Shown piece by piece: positions 17,361 to 25,666 of a DNA stretch of 64,000 bases. The position numbers were made by a program, and so were the translations under genes. Position 1 is the stretch's first letter. The number at the start of each line of letters is the position of its first letter. Below the pieces are notes generated by a model. The model ran no database searches, had not been told where the DNA came from, and saw only the letters and a program-made list of their open reading frames with translations. This DNA is from Gammaproteobacteria bacterium (GTDB lineage Bacteria > Pseudomonadota > Gammaproteobacteria > Pseudomonadales > Pseudohongiellaceae), in NCBI GenBank assembly GCA_029244985.1, contig JAQWQD010000054.1, positions 1 through 64,000 on the forward strand. The letters are read 5' to 3'.

Positions 17361-18221
17361 ATGAAATTTCTCAGTTTTACAAAGGACAACAAGTCTTACT
17401 TTGGGGGAATAAGTAGCGGGGGTGTTGTGAACCTTTCCAAACGCTACCCTGAAATTATAGATCTTCGGCAAGCAATTCGTGAGCGACGCTTGGGAGAACT
17501 CACTAAAGTTGTCACTTCTTCGGAAGCTGATTGCTCATTGGATGACATCCAATATAAGCCGACTATTCCCAATCCTGAAAAAATTATCTGTATCGGGGTG
17601 AATTACAACAACCGCAATGCAGAGTATAAAGACGATAGTGACCTACCCAAGTATCCCAGTGTTTTTATGCGCAGCAGAGAGTCTCTTGTCGGGCATGGGC
17701 AACAGATCAATAACCCGCCAGAATCTGAACAATTGGATTACGAGGGTGAGATAGTTTTAATCATAGGAAAAGAGGGGCGAAGAATTTCTCAAGAAGACGC
17801 CCACGAACACATAGCCGGCCTTACTATTATGAATGAAGGATCGGTGAGAGATTACCTGCGGCATGCAAAGTTCAATGTAACCCAAGGAAAGAACTTTGAA
17901 GGTTCCGGTTCCGTTGGCCCTTGGATGGTCACCGCCGATGAAGTTAATCCAATGGGTAAGTTACAGGTCGTTACTCGAGTTAATGGCGAAGAAAGACAAA
18001 ACGATGTTACGGATAATCTAATGTTTCCTTTTCGCTTTCTTATCAGCTATTTATCCTCCTTCTACCGTTTAAAGCCAGGAGACTTAATCGCTACAGGAAC
18101 ACCCAATGGCGCAGGAGCACGATTTGATCCACCCAAGTATCTGCGCGACGGCGATGTAGTTAAAGTCGAAGTCCCCGGTGTTGGAATACTGTCCAATCCA
18201 ATTATTAACGAACTGATATAA
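17361..18221 (+). CDS. Fumarylacetoacetate hydrolase family protein (HpaG-like decarboxylase/isomerase)
   Basis: A 286-residue FAH-family protein (PF01557). Its core holds the acidic metal-binding LDYEGEIVLIIG motif and the GPWMVTADEVNP segment, while the conserved ND-V-S-x-R-D site reads MNEGSVRDY, with Glu in the usual Asp position. HpaG homologues decarboxylate and isomerise the ring-fission product; others in the family are hydratases or hydrolases. Its place as the first gene of the plus-strand operon with hpaR- and dapA-like genes, facing the hpaF operon, supports a lower-pathway role. A missing hydratase (HpaH) in the window means the pathway end is not complete here. Reaction assignment is by context. 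Confidence 0.82.
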   Translation: MKFLSFTKDNKSYFGGISSGGVVNLSKRYPEIIDLRQAIRERRLGELTKVVTSSEADCSLDDIQYKPTIPNPEKIICIGVNYNNRNAEYKDDSDLPKYPSVFMRSRESLVGHGQQINNPPESEQLDYEGEIVLIIGKEGRRISQEDAHEHIAGLTIMNEGSVRDYLRHAKFNVTQGKNFEGSGSVGPWMVTADEVNPMGKLQVVTRVNGEERQNDVTDNLMFPFRFLISYLSSFYRLKPGDLIATGTPNGAGARFDPPKYLRDGDVVKVEVPGVGILSNPIINELI

Positions 18222-18237
18222 CTACAGATTTGATTTA

Positions 18238-18678
18238 ATGGCGAAACTTAGAAACATCAATCGAAGCTTACCCATGCAATTGCTGCAGGCGCGGGAATCC
18301 ACTATGTTCCTGTTTCGACCAATGCTGCGGCAGTTTGGATTGACTGATCAGCAATGGCGAGTGATTCGCGTGCTTGCAACTAATAAACAAATAGAAGCAT
18401 TCGAACTTTCACAACAAAGTATGATTCTGCCTCCAAGCCTGACGAGGATTTTAAAGAACTTGGAAGAGAAGGGTTTCGTTAAGCGTTCAACAGATATCGG
18501 GGATCAGCGCAAAGTGCTGGTTAGTCTATCAGCGAGGGGGCAGAAAAAATATCAGCAAGTAGTTCCTGCATCAGAAAAAATATACCGTTCTATTGAAAGA
18601 AAATTGGGCAAGCGAGAACTAACAGGACTTCTCAACCAACTGATAAATCTCAACAACAGTTTGGAAAACGAAAACTAG
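18238..18678 (+). CDS. hpaR: MarR-type transcriptional regulator, HpaR-like
   Basis: A 146-residue winged-helix regulator. The start RSLPMQLLQARESTMFLFRP and LTDQQWRVIRVLA are characteristic of HpaR, the repressor of homoprotocatechuate operons that is released by pathway substrates. The recognition helix lies around MILPPSLTRILKNLEEKG. It follows the hpaG-like gene by 16 bases and precedes the aldolase gene by 22, so it is probably autoregulated and controls the two divergent operons via the 17233-17360 region. The substrate-level inducer is unknown. Confidence 0.88.
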   Translation: MAKLRNINRSLPMQLLQARESTMFLFRPMLRQFGLTDQQWRVIRVLATNKQIEAFELSQQSMILPPSLTRILKNLEEKGFVKRSTDIGDQRKVLVSLSARGQKKYQQVVPASEKIYRSIERKLGKRELTGLLNQLINLNNSLENEN

Positions 18679-18700
18679 TTATTCCTAAAAGGAATGTAAA

Positions 18701-19585
18701 ATGAGTAACGTAGTAAAAGGATCAATTCCGCCGATAATCACTCCTTTCTCTAATGGTGATGTGGATTTGGATACCTACGCAAAACTAATTGAGTTCCATG
18801 TTAACGAAGGATCTCATGGCATCCTGGTAAATGGCACGTCAGCTGAGCCTTCCACACTGACAGTGGCTGAAAGAAATCAATTAGTTGATGTTGCTATTAC
18901 TACGTCTAATAACTCTATTTCAGTTGTTGCTGCCACGGGTTCTCAGTCCTTGGCGGAATCGAAAGCGTTAACTGACCATGCTGTCGCAGCTGGGGCTGAT
19001 GCTCTACTTATCGTTACGCCCTATTACATTAGGCCACCACAGCGGGGAATTATTGAGTATTACCTTGAAATCACTAAGGACATAGATATTCCGTGGATGA
19101 TCTATCACATTCCCGGCAGGGCTGCTGTGTCAATCACTATTGAAACCATTAGACAATTACAGCAGCAGTCTTCAACTTTCATTGGCATGAAGCATGCAGT
19201 AAACGATCTTGGCTTTGTTTCTGAATGTTTGGCTGAGTTCCCAGATTTCAGTGTCTTTGTGGGACTAGAAGAACTCAGTTTTCCTGAATTGGCGATCGGT
19301 GCAGTTGGATTAATGAATGCCGTTGGAAATTTGCGTCCTGGAATTCTGGCAGAGATGTGCCACGCGGTTTGGGACAATGATCTAGAAAAAGGAAAGTCAC
19401 TTCACCATCAACTCTTCGAGCTCAACAAATCAGTATTCTATGACACCAACCCAATTCCAATTAAATACATGATGAAACGCATGGGCCTGTTGCCAAATAA
19501 TGAGCATCGATTACCGATGCATCCGGCACCATCGGAATTGGAAAAACGCTTGGACGGAGTGCTGGATAGAGCCGGATTGCTATAA
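18701..19585 (+). CDS. Dihydrodipicolinate synthase (DapA) family aldolase/lyase
   Basis: A 294-residue class I aldolase-fold enzyme. The Schiff-base lysine is K164 in IGMKHAV and the tyrosine is Y135 in IYHIPGRA, as in DapA. The pyruvate carboxylate loop reads GTSAEPSTLT rather than GTTGES, a difference typical of paralogues that act on other keto acids. Because it closes an hpaG/hpaR operon, I infer that it splits the hydrated ring-cleavage product into pyruvate and an aldehyde, taking the place of HpaI. Lysine synthesis is unlikely given this neighbourhood. Its good start follows an AAAGGAATG ribosome binding site. Confidence 0.85.
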   Translation: MSNVVKGSIPPIITPFSNGDVDLDTYAKLIEFHVNEGSHGILVNGTSAEPSTLTVAERNQLVDVAITTSNNSISVVAATGSQSLAESKALTDHAVAAGADALLIVTPYYIRPPQRGIIEYYLEITKDIDIPWMIYHIPGRAAVSITIETIRQLQQQSSTFIGMKHAVNDLGFVSECLAEFPDFSVFVGLEELSFPELAIGAVGLMNAVGNLRPGILAEMCHAVWDNDLEKGKSLHHQLFELNKSVFYDTNPIPIKYMMKRMGLLPNNEHRLPMHPAPSELEKRLDGVLDRAGLL

Positions 19586-19668
19586 TCCCTCAATCGCAAT
19601 TACGAATAGTTCTAATGTTGCCATAGACGTGACCGTCTATGACAACACCCTTCTACTTTACCAGATGA

Positions 19669-20661
19669 TCAATTCTGCGAAGCTGCTTCATATTCCGTCC
19701 GGCGACCACCAGCGAGAATTCCCGGCATTGCGTAGTTACCTTCATGGCAAGCGTATTCATAGATAATATCTTCCACAGCATTCATAGGTAATTCTCCGGT
19801 CCATGGCCTAGAGAACATTTTTGGATCGTTAACGGTAAAACTATAGAGCAAAGTGTTTTCATCAAGTCGAGAGAAACGTTCAGTCACTTTGGCGTCAGGA
19901 GACAGAAACAAGAAATGTCGAAGAGCACCACGCAAGCCCTGTTGTGGATGAAAATTGGTGGTTTCAACCACCAAGGTGTCTCCGTCATAATATCCAACAG
20001 AATCACCTAACCATTTAGCAATTTCATCATGCGTACTGTCTTTCATGCGCACAATTCTAGCATCGTGATTCATCTCAGCCATTATCATTACATAATCTTC
20101 AGTCTGCACTATCTGCTTATGGTTATTGTACAAAACCGGCAACATGGGAGGACCACCGGAAGATCCAAAGCCCACGAGGCAGCGTTCTGCCATTGGCCTC
20201 ACTTCAGGCCCATCGAATTCGCCAACCCCTGCTCGGGCGGCAAAAATGCCTTGCAGGGCGCCTTCGGCCCAGGGTAGACGACCATTTTCTGGCTCGACAA
20301 TTATCGAAGTACGTATCCCGCCATCTATTAAAGCCATGCGCTCGCCCGGATCCATCCAAAAAGTATTGTATCCTCCCACAGCACCCTCTGCGCCACCCAC
20401 ACTTTCAATCAACGTATCAAGATAGCTTTCACCAGTCTGACCAATTCGAGCGGCTTCTTCTCGCGTGATAACCAGCTCGCCACCAAATTGTTCGCCTCGT
20501 TCCAACATAGTGATGGTGGCTATGTTATATGTTCCTTGTAAATCAGGGGCACCAAAACTGGTGCGAGCTACTTCATAGTGCTGGCCGACAGCAATGGCTG
20601 AAAAAAGTATTAGAACTACAAAAGCATGAACGCGTATTTTGAGACAGAACAACTTATTCAC
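19669..20661 (-). CDS. Secreted protein of unknown family (paralogue B)
   Basis: I start at GTG 20661, which has GGAGA about six bases upstream; a TTG at 20673 is less likely. The 330-residue protein has a signal peptide (VVLILFSAIAVGQ) and shares with the protein at 7985 the blocks GPPMLPVLYNN, GDSVGYYDGDTLVV, NFHPQQGLRG and YEYACHEGNYA. Both keep two mature cysteines. It lies between the dapA-like gene (convergent) and fpr, inside the aromatic region, which hints at a role with aromatic or other organic substrates, but no reaction can be named. Its base composition is like its neighbours. Confidence 0.8.
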   Translation of the reverse strand: MNKLFCLKIRVHAFVVLILFSAIAVGQHYEVARTSFGAPDLQGTYNIATITMLERGEQFGGELVITREEAARIGQTGESYLDTLIESVGGAEGAVGGYNTFWMDPGERMALIDGGIRTSIIVEPENGRLPWAEGALQGIFAARAGVGEFDGPEVRPMAERCLVGFGSSGGPPMLPVLYNNHKQIVQTEDYVMIMAEMNHDARIVRMKDSTHDEIAKWLGDSVGYYDGDTLVVETTNFHPQQGLRGALRHFLFLSPDAKVTERFSRLDENTLLYSFTVNDPKMFSRPWTGELPMNAVEDIIYEYACHEGNYAMPGILAGGRRTEYEAASQN

Positions 20662-20793
20662 GATAATCTCCAAATAGAAGTAAATCAGGCATGAAATCTA
20701 GAACAGCGAAAACAATGAATTATGTTACACGAATAGACAATTACAGGCGATTACGCTTGATCTGGCTAAATGAGGATTTTGTTGCAGGGTTGA

Positions 20794-21564
20794 TTACTCT
20801 GCAAAAGCCCGCTCAATCACGTAGTGAGCTCTTATGCCTTGACGGGATTCTCTGAATCCCCAGTCGTTCAATATATTGCAGCTATCTTTTAGCATGCTGG
20901 GGCTACCACAAATCATGAAACGATCATGCTCTGGATTGGCTCGGGACAATCCAATGTCTTTAAACAGTTTGCCCGATAACATTAAGTCAGTTATGCGCCC
21001 CCGATTGCAGAATTCTTCCCTAGTCACAGATGGATAATAGACAAGCTTTCTTTTTACATCACCACCAAAGAACTCGTTGTTCGGAAGCTCTTTATTAATT
21101 AGTTGTTGATACGCCAATTCGCTGGTAGATCTAACACCATGTGTCAGGATTATTTTATCAAATCTTTCGTATACAGACGGATCTTGAATAATACTGATAA
21201 AAGGTGCGAGACCTGTGCCGGTGCTAATTAAGTAAAGATTGCGACCTTCCAAAAGATGATCAACAACTAGAGTTCCAGTTGGTTTACTGCTAACCAATAA
21301 TTCATCACCCACTTTAATGTTTTGAAGTTTCGATGTGAGGGGTCCATCAGCAACCTTAATGCTTAAGAATTCCAACTCTTTGTCGTAGTTTGGGCTCGCG
21401 ATGCTATAGGCTCGCATCAGAGGTTTCCCCTGAACTTCCAAGCCCAACATAACAAAATGGCCATTCTCGAATCGTAGGGATCGATCACGTGTTGTTTTAA
21501 AACTGAAAAGCGATTCGTTCCAATGATGCACATCAGTCACAGATTGAGTTGATAGATGAGCCAC
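20794..21564 (-). CDS. fpr: Ferredoxin--NADP(+) reductase, bacterial Fpr type
   Basis: A 256-residue flavoprotein that exchanges electrons between NADPH and ferredoxin or flavodoxin. The FAD site is MRAYSIASP, the NADP region is STGTGLAPFISI and ICGSPSML, and the C-terminal AHYVIERAFAE is characteristic of the bacterial subclass II Fpr (E. coli/Pseudomonas). Length fits. It is divergent from a LysR gene, the same arrangement as fpr and finR in pseudomonads, where it is induced by oxidative and sulfite stress. Support of the Rieske oxygenase by reduced ferredoxin is possible but not shown. Confidence 0.92.
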   Translation of the reverse strand: MAHLSTQSVTDVHHWNESLFSFKTTRDRSLRFENGHFVMLGLEVQGKPLMRAYSIASPNYDKELEFLSIKVADGPLTSKLQNIKVGDELLVSSKPTGTLVVDHLLEGRNLYLISTGTGLAPFISIIQDPSVYERFDKIILTHGVRSTSELAYQQLINKELPNNEFFGGDVKRKLVYYPSVTREEFCNRGRITDLMLSGKLFKDIGLSRANPEHDRFMICGSPSMLKDSCNILNDWGFRESRQGIRAHYVIERAFAE

Positions 21565-21636
21565 TGTTAATTGCCTCTACTTAAGTGAAGCCAGATCGTA
21601 AGCTTCCATAATATATCTGTAAAATTGATTATTTAT

Positions 21637-21662
21637 ATATCTATTATCTATTTATTAGATAT
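21637..21662. promoter_or_regulatory. Candidate LysR-type operator in the fpr-finR divergent region
   Basis: An A/T-rich inverted repeat with seven-base arms (ATATCTA at 21637-21643, TAGATAT at 21656-21662). It ends nine bases before the finR-like start, so it could be an autoregulatory site. The surrounding sequence is A/T-rich, so chance symmetry is possible. Confidence 0.3.
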
Positions 21663-21671
21663 ACTTTCTCA

Positions 21672-22559
21672 ATGCACTTTACGCTCAAACAGCTCCAGGT
21701 CTTTATAGCAATCGCGAATCATCAGAATGTGAGCAACGCGGCAGTTGAGTTGGCGATGTCTCAGTCAGCTGCGAGCACCGCCTTGAAAGAGCTCGAATAT
21801 CGCTTCGACGTGCGTTTGTTCGACAGGATCGGGAAACGCTTACAACTTAACGAACAAGGCGCTTTGCTTAGACCAAAGGCCACAGCGCTTATCTCCCAAG
21901 CTGAACAGATAGAAAATTCACTTATAAATCAATTAGATATAGGCGAATTAAAAGTGGGTGCGACATTAACTATTGGCAATTATTTGGCAATCGGTATCAT
22001 GTCGGGCTTTATGCAGGATCACCCTTCCGCGCAAGTAGAGCTACAGGTAGAAAACACCCTCGCTATTGCCAACAAAGTCCGCAACTTCGAATTGGACATT
22101 GGCTTGATCGAAGGTGAGCTTCAGGAAGCAGATCTTGATGTCAGCTACTGGCGCGAAGACGAGCTTTCACTATTTTGCTCGCCTGACCACGCTTTGGCTA
22201 AAAGGAAAAAACTAACTGACAGAGATTTAGTCGCTGCAGACTGGATAGTCCGTGAGAGAGGTTCTGGAACACGACAAGCTTTTGATCGAGCGATGAGTGG
22301 CTTGCTATCTGAATCTAATTTGAGATTAGAATTACAACATACGGAAGGTATAAAAAGAGCTGTTGAGGCCGGACTCGGAATTGGTTGTTTGTCCGAGCTT
22401 ACATTGCAAGATGCTTTTAATCGGGGAACCCTTGTCCGCCTTACTGCACCACAACGAAATTGGAAACGTAAATTTTATTTCATCTTACATAAACAAAAAT
22501 TTTTAAGCAGTGGCATAAGAAGTTGGATCGGGCACTGTAAGATAGTTGGAAATAGTTAA
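21672..22559 (+). CDS. finR: LysR-type transcriptional regulator, FinR-like
   Basis: A 295-residue LysR regulator with an N-terminal winged helix (LKQLQVFIAIANHQNVSNAA, then SQSAASTALKELE) and a C-terminal periplasmic-binding-like effector domain. Its position divergent from fpr matches FinR, which activates fpr in Pseudomonas in response to oxidative agents and sulfite. The helix-turn-helix and the IKRAVEAGLGIGCLSELTL segment are typical. The assignment FinR rests on synteny plus family; the sequence alone says LysR. Its stop TAA abuts a GTG start of the next gene. Confidence 0.85.
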   Translation: MHFTLKQLQVFIAIANHQNVSNAAVELAMSQSAASTALKELEYRFDVRLFDRIGKRLQLNEQGALLRPKATALISQAEQIENSLINQLDIGELKVGATLTIGNYLAIGIMSGFMQDHPSAQVELQVENTLAIANKVRNFELDIGLIEGELQEADLDVSYWREDELSLFCSPDHALAKRKKLTDRDLVAADWIVRERGSGTRQAFDRAMSGLLSESNLRLELQHTEGIKRAVEAGLGIGCLSELTLQDAFNRGTLVRLTAPQRNWKRKFYFILHKQKFLSSGIRSWIGHCKIVGNS

Positions 22560-24887
22560 GTGAAAATCGCAACACGAAATTTTTCTTTATCGCAACGAGT
22601 TGCACACTTAACTGTTGCTAATCACAAATTCCTGATTATGCTTGCAACTGTCATTACTCTGCTACTAAGCGTAGGAATACTACAAACGAGTTTTGATACC
22701 TCCTTAAACGCATTGCTAACCGAAAGCGACCCTTATCTTGATGAACTTGAACTTTTAAGTGACGAGTTTCCTACCAACTCAGAAATTCGTTTCGCATTCA
22801 TTGCGCAACCAGGTGAAACAATTTTCACGCCCCCTGTTCTCAATGCGATTGCAGAGCTCAAGGAAACATTCACCACTATTCCCCGCATTCGCGGCATAAC
22901 GACGATACTTGAATTTACTTCTCCTGAGACTCAAGCCCGTTTATTTAGCAAACCATTGGAGGAATATTCTACCCCTGAGCTGCTAGAAGTCAGCGAAAAT
23001 GCTAGAAAGGATAGGCTGCTAACGAATAACTTGCTTTCGAAGAATGGTGCTTTGACTTTTGCTGTTATTACGTTAAACAGCAGAGATATTGCCAATGAAG
23101 AGCGGATGGAAATTGCTACTGCTGTGCTGGATCTGCAATCTCAGTTACGGCTATCAAATCCTGAAGTAACACTATTTGCTAATGCAGATGTTCTTCTTGA
23201 GCAATCTAGCCAGCAAGCCATGATAGATGATTTAACCACCCTTCTCCCGATCGTAATTCTTCTCTGCGTATTAGTAATTTGTTACTGCTTTAAATCTATT
23301 ACACTGGGAATTTGCATTCTCGCCCATGTGTTATTCACTGTGCTTTGCACTGTGGGCGCATTGGGCTACCTGAGCTTCGCTTTCAACAATATTTCCATTA
23401 TTGCTCCTTTGGTCGTCGTCATAATTTCAGTGGCTACCAGTGTTCATATCATTTCAATCTACAAACAAGCCCTCTATAAAGGACAATCGAAAGTAGCTTC
23501 AATGCGCCACAGCATGGGCTATAACTTCCAACCAGTAACGTTAGCGGCGCTTACGACTGCTATAGGATTTTCATCACTTAACATGTGCTCGTCACCAGCA
23601 GTGCAAGATTTTGGGCGCATTGTGGCGATTGGCATTATTTTTTCCTATCTGCTTACCCTGTTTATGCTGCCCTCTCTGCTTATATGGCTGTCTCAGCTAC
23701 CCAAAGATTCTGATTCCACAGATATCCCCTTTCTGCAGAATCAACTTCAGCAGATCATAGATTTCACTAACTTGCATGACAAAAGAATTTTTTGGACTTG
23801 CAGCACCATAGCAGTTGTTACTTTGTTAATGCTGCCTCTCAATGAAACTGATTTTGATCGATTAGATTTCGTAGCAGACGATTCTGAAATTCGTCAATAT
23901 TACGATGTGGTAAGCGAGCACATGAATCGAGGTCCAGCATTAACCTATGGCATCGATAGTACTCTAGAGAACGGCGCGATAGACCCAATTTTTTTGACTA
24001 AGATTGACGAATTTTCACAATGGCTAGTTTCTCAGGAAGATGTTGAATCTGTTATAAATTTGACCGACGTATTGAAAACAATTAATCAGATAGTAAATGA
24101 CAATCAAGAAGAATATTTTTTGTTGCCAGTTGATACTGAAACTAATACTAACTATCTCAATGCCTATCGTACTGTAGAGATGAACTACATACCCCTGGCG
24201 AGGTTTCTTAACAAGACTAGTTCTCAGTTGACCCTAACAGTGAATGCGTTGCCAATGTCCAATCAAGAAATTATTGATCTAGATAATAGGATTACTGCCC
24301 AATTCACTAAATCTTTTGAGACAGCTAATCTAATCCATGGAAGCGGAATACTCTTGTTTGCTCGCATGGATGAACTTGTAACAATTGAATTATTGCAAGG
24401 TTATTCAATTAGTCTATTACTTATTACACTTTGTTTAATAATTGGTTTTAGAAGTTTGTATTTTGGAATACTAAGTGTAGTACCAAACTTAGTTCCAGCA
24501 ACTATTGTTTTTGGATTATGGGCATTATTCGTGGGACAACTGGATCCTTTTGTTATGATGTTGTTCAGCATAAGTATTGGCCTGGTAGTCGATGATACAG
24601 TCCATATACTAAGTCATTACCTGGAAGGACGTAGGGCAGGCGCTAACAAGAGTGATTCTATTGCGCACTCAATAAAGGTTGCAGGCCCTGCCCTAACTAT
24701 TACAACGTTAGTGCTCGCTTTTGGCACAACTGTGTTGATCTTTGCGAATACATTGTATTTTCAGCAATCGGCGAAATTGCTGGTCCCTATAGTGGTGTTG
24801 GCATTAGTGCTGGACTTACTTTATCTGCCTACCATTTTGAAGCGCTTCGATAATAGAATAAACACACAAGAGACTGTGACTTCTTGA
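22560..24887 (+). CDS. RND/MMPL superfamily transporter (second copy)
   Basis: A 775-residue protein with the same duplicated RND layout as that at 5284: an initial helix near residues 25-43, a periplasmic loop, a helix bundle around 230-380, a second loop and a final bundle (about 610-765). The GTG start at 22560 directly follows the finR stop, so the two are likely co-transcribed. It lacks the acidic insert of the first copy. No partner proteins are adjacent; a DUF3237 gene follows after 42 bases. The cargo is unknown. Confidence 0.83.
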   Translation: MKIATRNFSLSQRVAHLTVANHKFLIMLATVITLLLSVGILQTSFDTSLNALLTESDPYLDELELLSDEFPTNSEIRFAFIAQPGETIFTPPVLNAIAELKETFTTIPRIRGITTILEFTSPETQARLFSKPLEEYSTPELLEVSENARKDRLLTNNLLSKNGALTFAVITLNSRDIANEERMEIATAVLDLQSQLRLSNPEVTLFANADVLLEQSSQQAMIDDLTTLLPIVILLCVLVICYCFKSITLGICILAHVLFTVLCTVGALGYLSFAFNNISIIAPLVVVIISVATSVHIISIYKQALYKGQSKVASMRHSMGYNFQPVTLAALTTAIGFSSLNMCSSPAVQDFGRIVAIGIIFSYLLTLFMLPSLLIWLSQLPKDSDSTDIPFLQNQLQQIIDFTNLHDKRIFWTCSTIAVVTLLMLPLNETDFDRLDFVADDSEIRQYYDVVSEHMNRGPALTYGIDSTLENGAIDPIFLTKIDEFSQWLVSQEDVESVINLTDVLKTINQIVNDNQEEYFLLPVDTETNTNYLNAYRTVEMNYIPLARFLNKTSSQLTLTVNALPMSNQEIIDLDNRITAQFTKSFETANLIHGSGILLFARMDELVTIELLQGYSISLLLITLCLIIGFRSLYFGILSVVPNLVPATIVFGLWALFVGQLDPFVMMLFSISIGLVVDDTVHILSHYLEGRRAGANKSDSIAHSIKVAGPALTITTLVLAFGTTVLIFANTLYFQQSAKLLVPIVVLALVLDLLYLPTILKRFDNRINTQETVTS

Positions 24888-24929
24888 TTGGTTCGAACTA
24901 TCATCAAAGCCCTTAACAGGAGAATAATA

Positions 24930-25424
24930 ATGATTAATCAAATCAAAGAGTTTCGTACGTTTTCTTTCTTGATAGCCACATTCATGCTCGTAGGAGTACC
25001 TCTCATGGTCACAGCACAATCACCCGCCAGTGACTTAGAATCTGAATTCTTATTAGAATTACTACTGGATGTTGACCCTCAACTTGATGCAGGGCATACC
25101 AGCATTGCGCCAGTAACCGGTGGCACTTTTTCTGGCGCTCGTTTAAAAGGCATGGTGCACGATGGTGGGGCCGACTGGATTACTCAGGTCTCAGGCCACA
25201 GTAATCTCGATGTACGCATCACCTTGGAAACCGACGATGGTGCAATTATTTATATGACTTACAAGGGCGTAGTAGCCAGAGGTGACTCCGGTTTGTATTG
25301 GCGAGTTACACCGGTATTTAATACCGCATCCGAGAAATACGATTGGCTAAATCATCGGGTTTTCGTTGGTAAGTCCAAGCAGGTAGAAGGCAAAGTTGCG
25401 TATGACGTATTCGAGATTCTCTAA
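24930..25424 (+). CDS. Exported DUF3237 family protein
   Basis: ATG 24930 is preceded by AGGAG and gives 164 residues; the longer frame from 24888 adds an unlikely leader. The signal peptide (FLIATFMLVGVPLMVTAQ) is followed by a DUF3237 (PF11578) beta-barrel region: GGTFSGARLKGMVHDGGADW and YMTYKGVVARG. The family has no established reaction and often sits in aromatic or sterol degradation regions. It lies after the second RND gene. Confidence in the family is good, in function none. Confidence 0.85.
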   Translation: MINQIKEFRTFSFLIATFMLVGVPLMVTAQSPASDLESEFLLELLLDVDPQLDAGHTSIAPVTGGTFSGARLKGMVHDGGADWITQVSGHSNLDVRITLETDDGAIIYMTYKGVVARGDSGLYWRVTPVFNTASEKYDWLNHRVFVGKSKQVEGKVAYDVFEIL

Positions 25425-25602
25425 GCATTCCGGTAATGAGCGAACCAAGCGAGAATATTATCTAGTTTAGCGATAGAAGCTAGGTTCATAATACGACTTA
25501 TAATAAATTCCCTCTATAATTTCGGGCCTGGGTAACAAACTAGAACTTTCAAAGCAGCCTTTGGCTATGCCTGAAAGCTTATAGCCAACATGGCACGGGC
25601 AC

Positions 25603-25640
25603 AAAAAAACCCGATCGCTCCGCAGTGATCGGGTTTTAAT
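25603..25640. terminator. Bidirectional rho-independent terminator
   Basis: AACCCGATC...GATCGGGTT forms a stem around a short loop (25608-25636), flanked by A7 on the left and T4 on the right. It lies between converging genes ending at 25424 and 25667 and can serve both. Confidence 0.85.
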
Positions 25641-25666
25641 TTCTGACTCAGAGAGGTGACCCTGAA

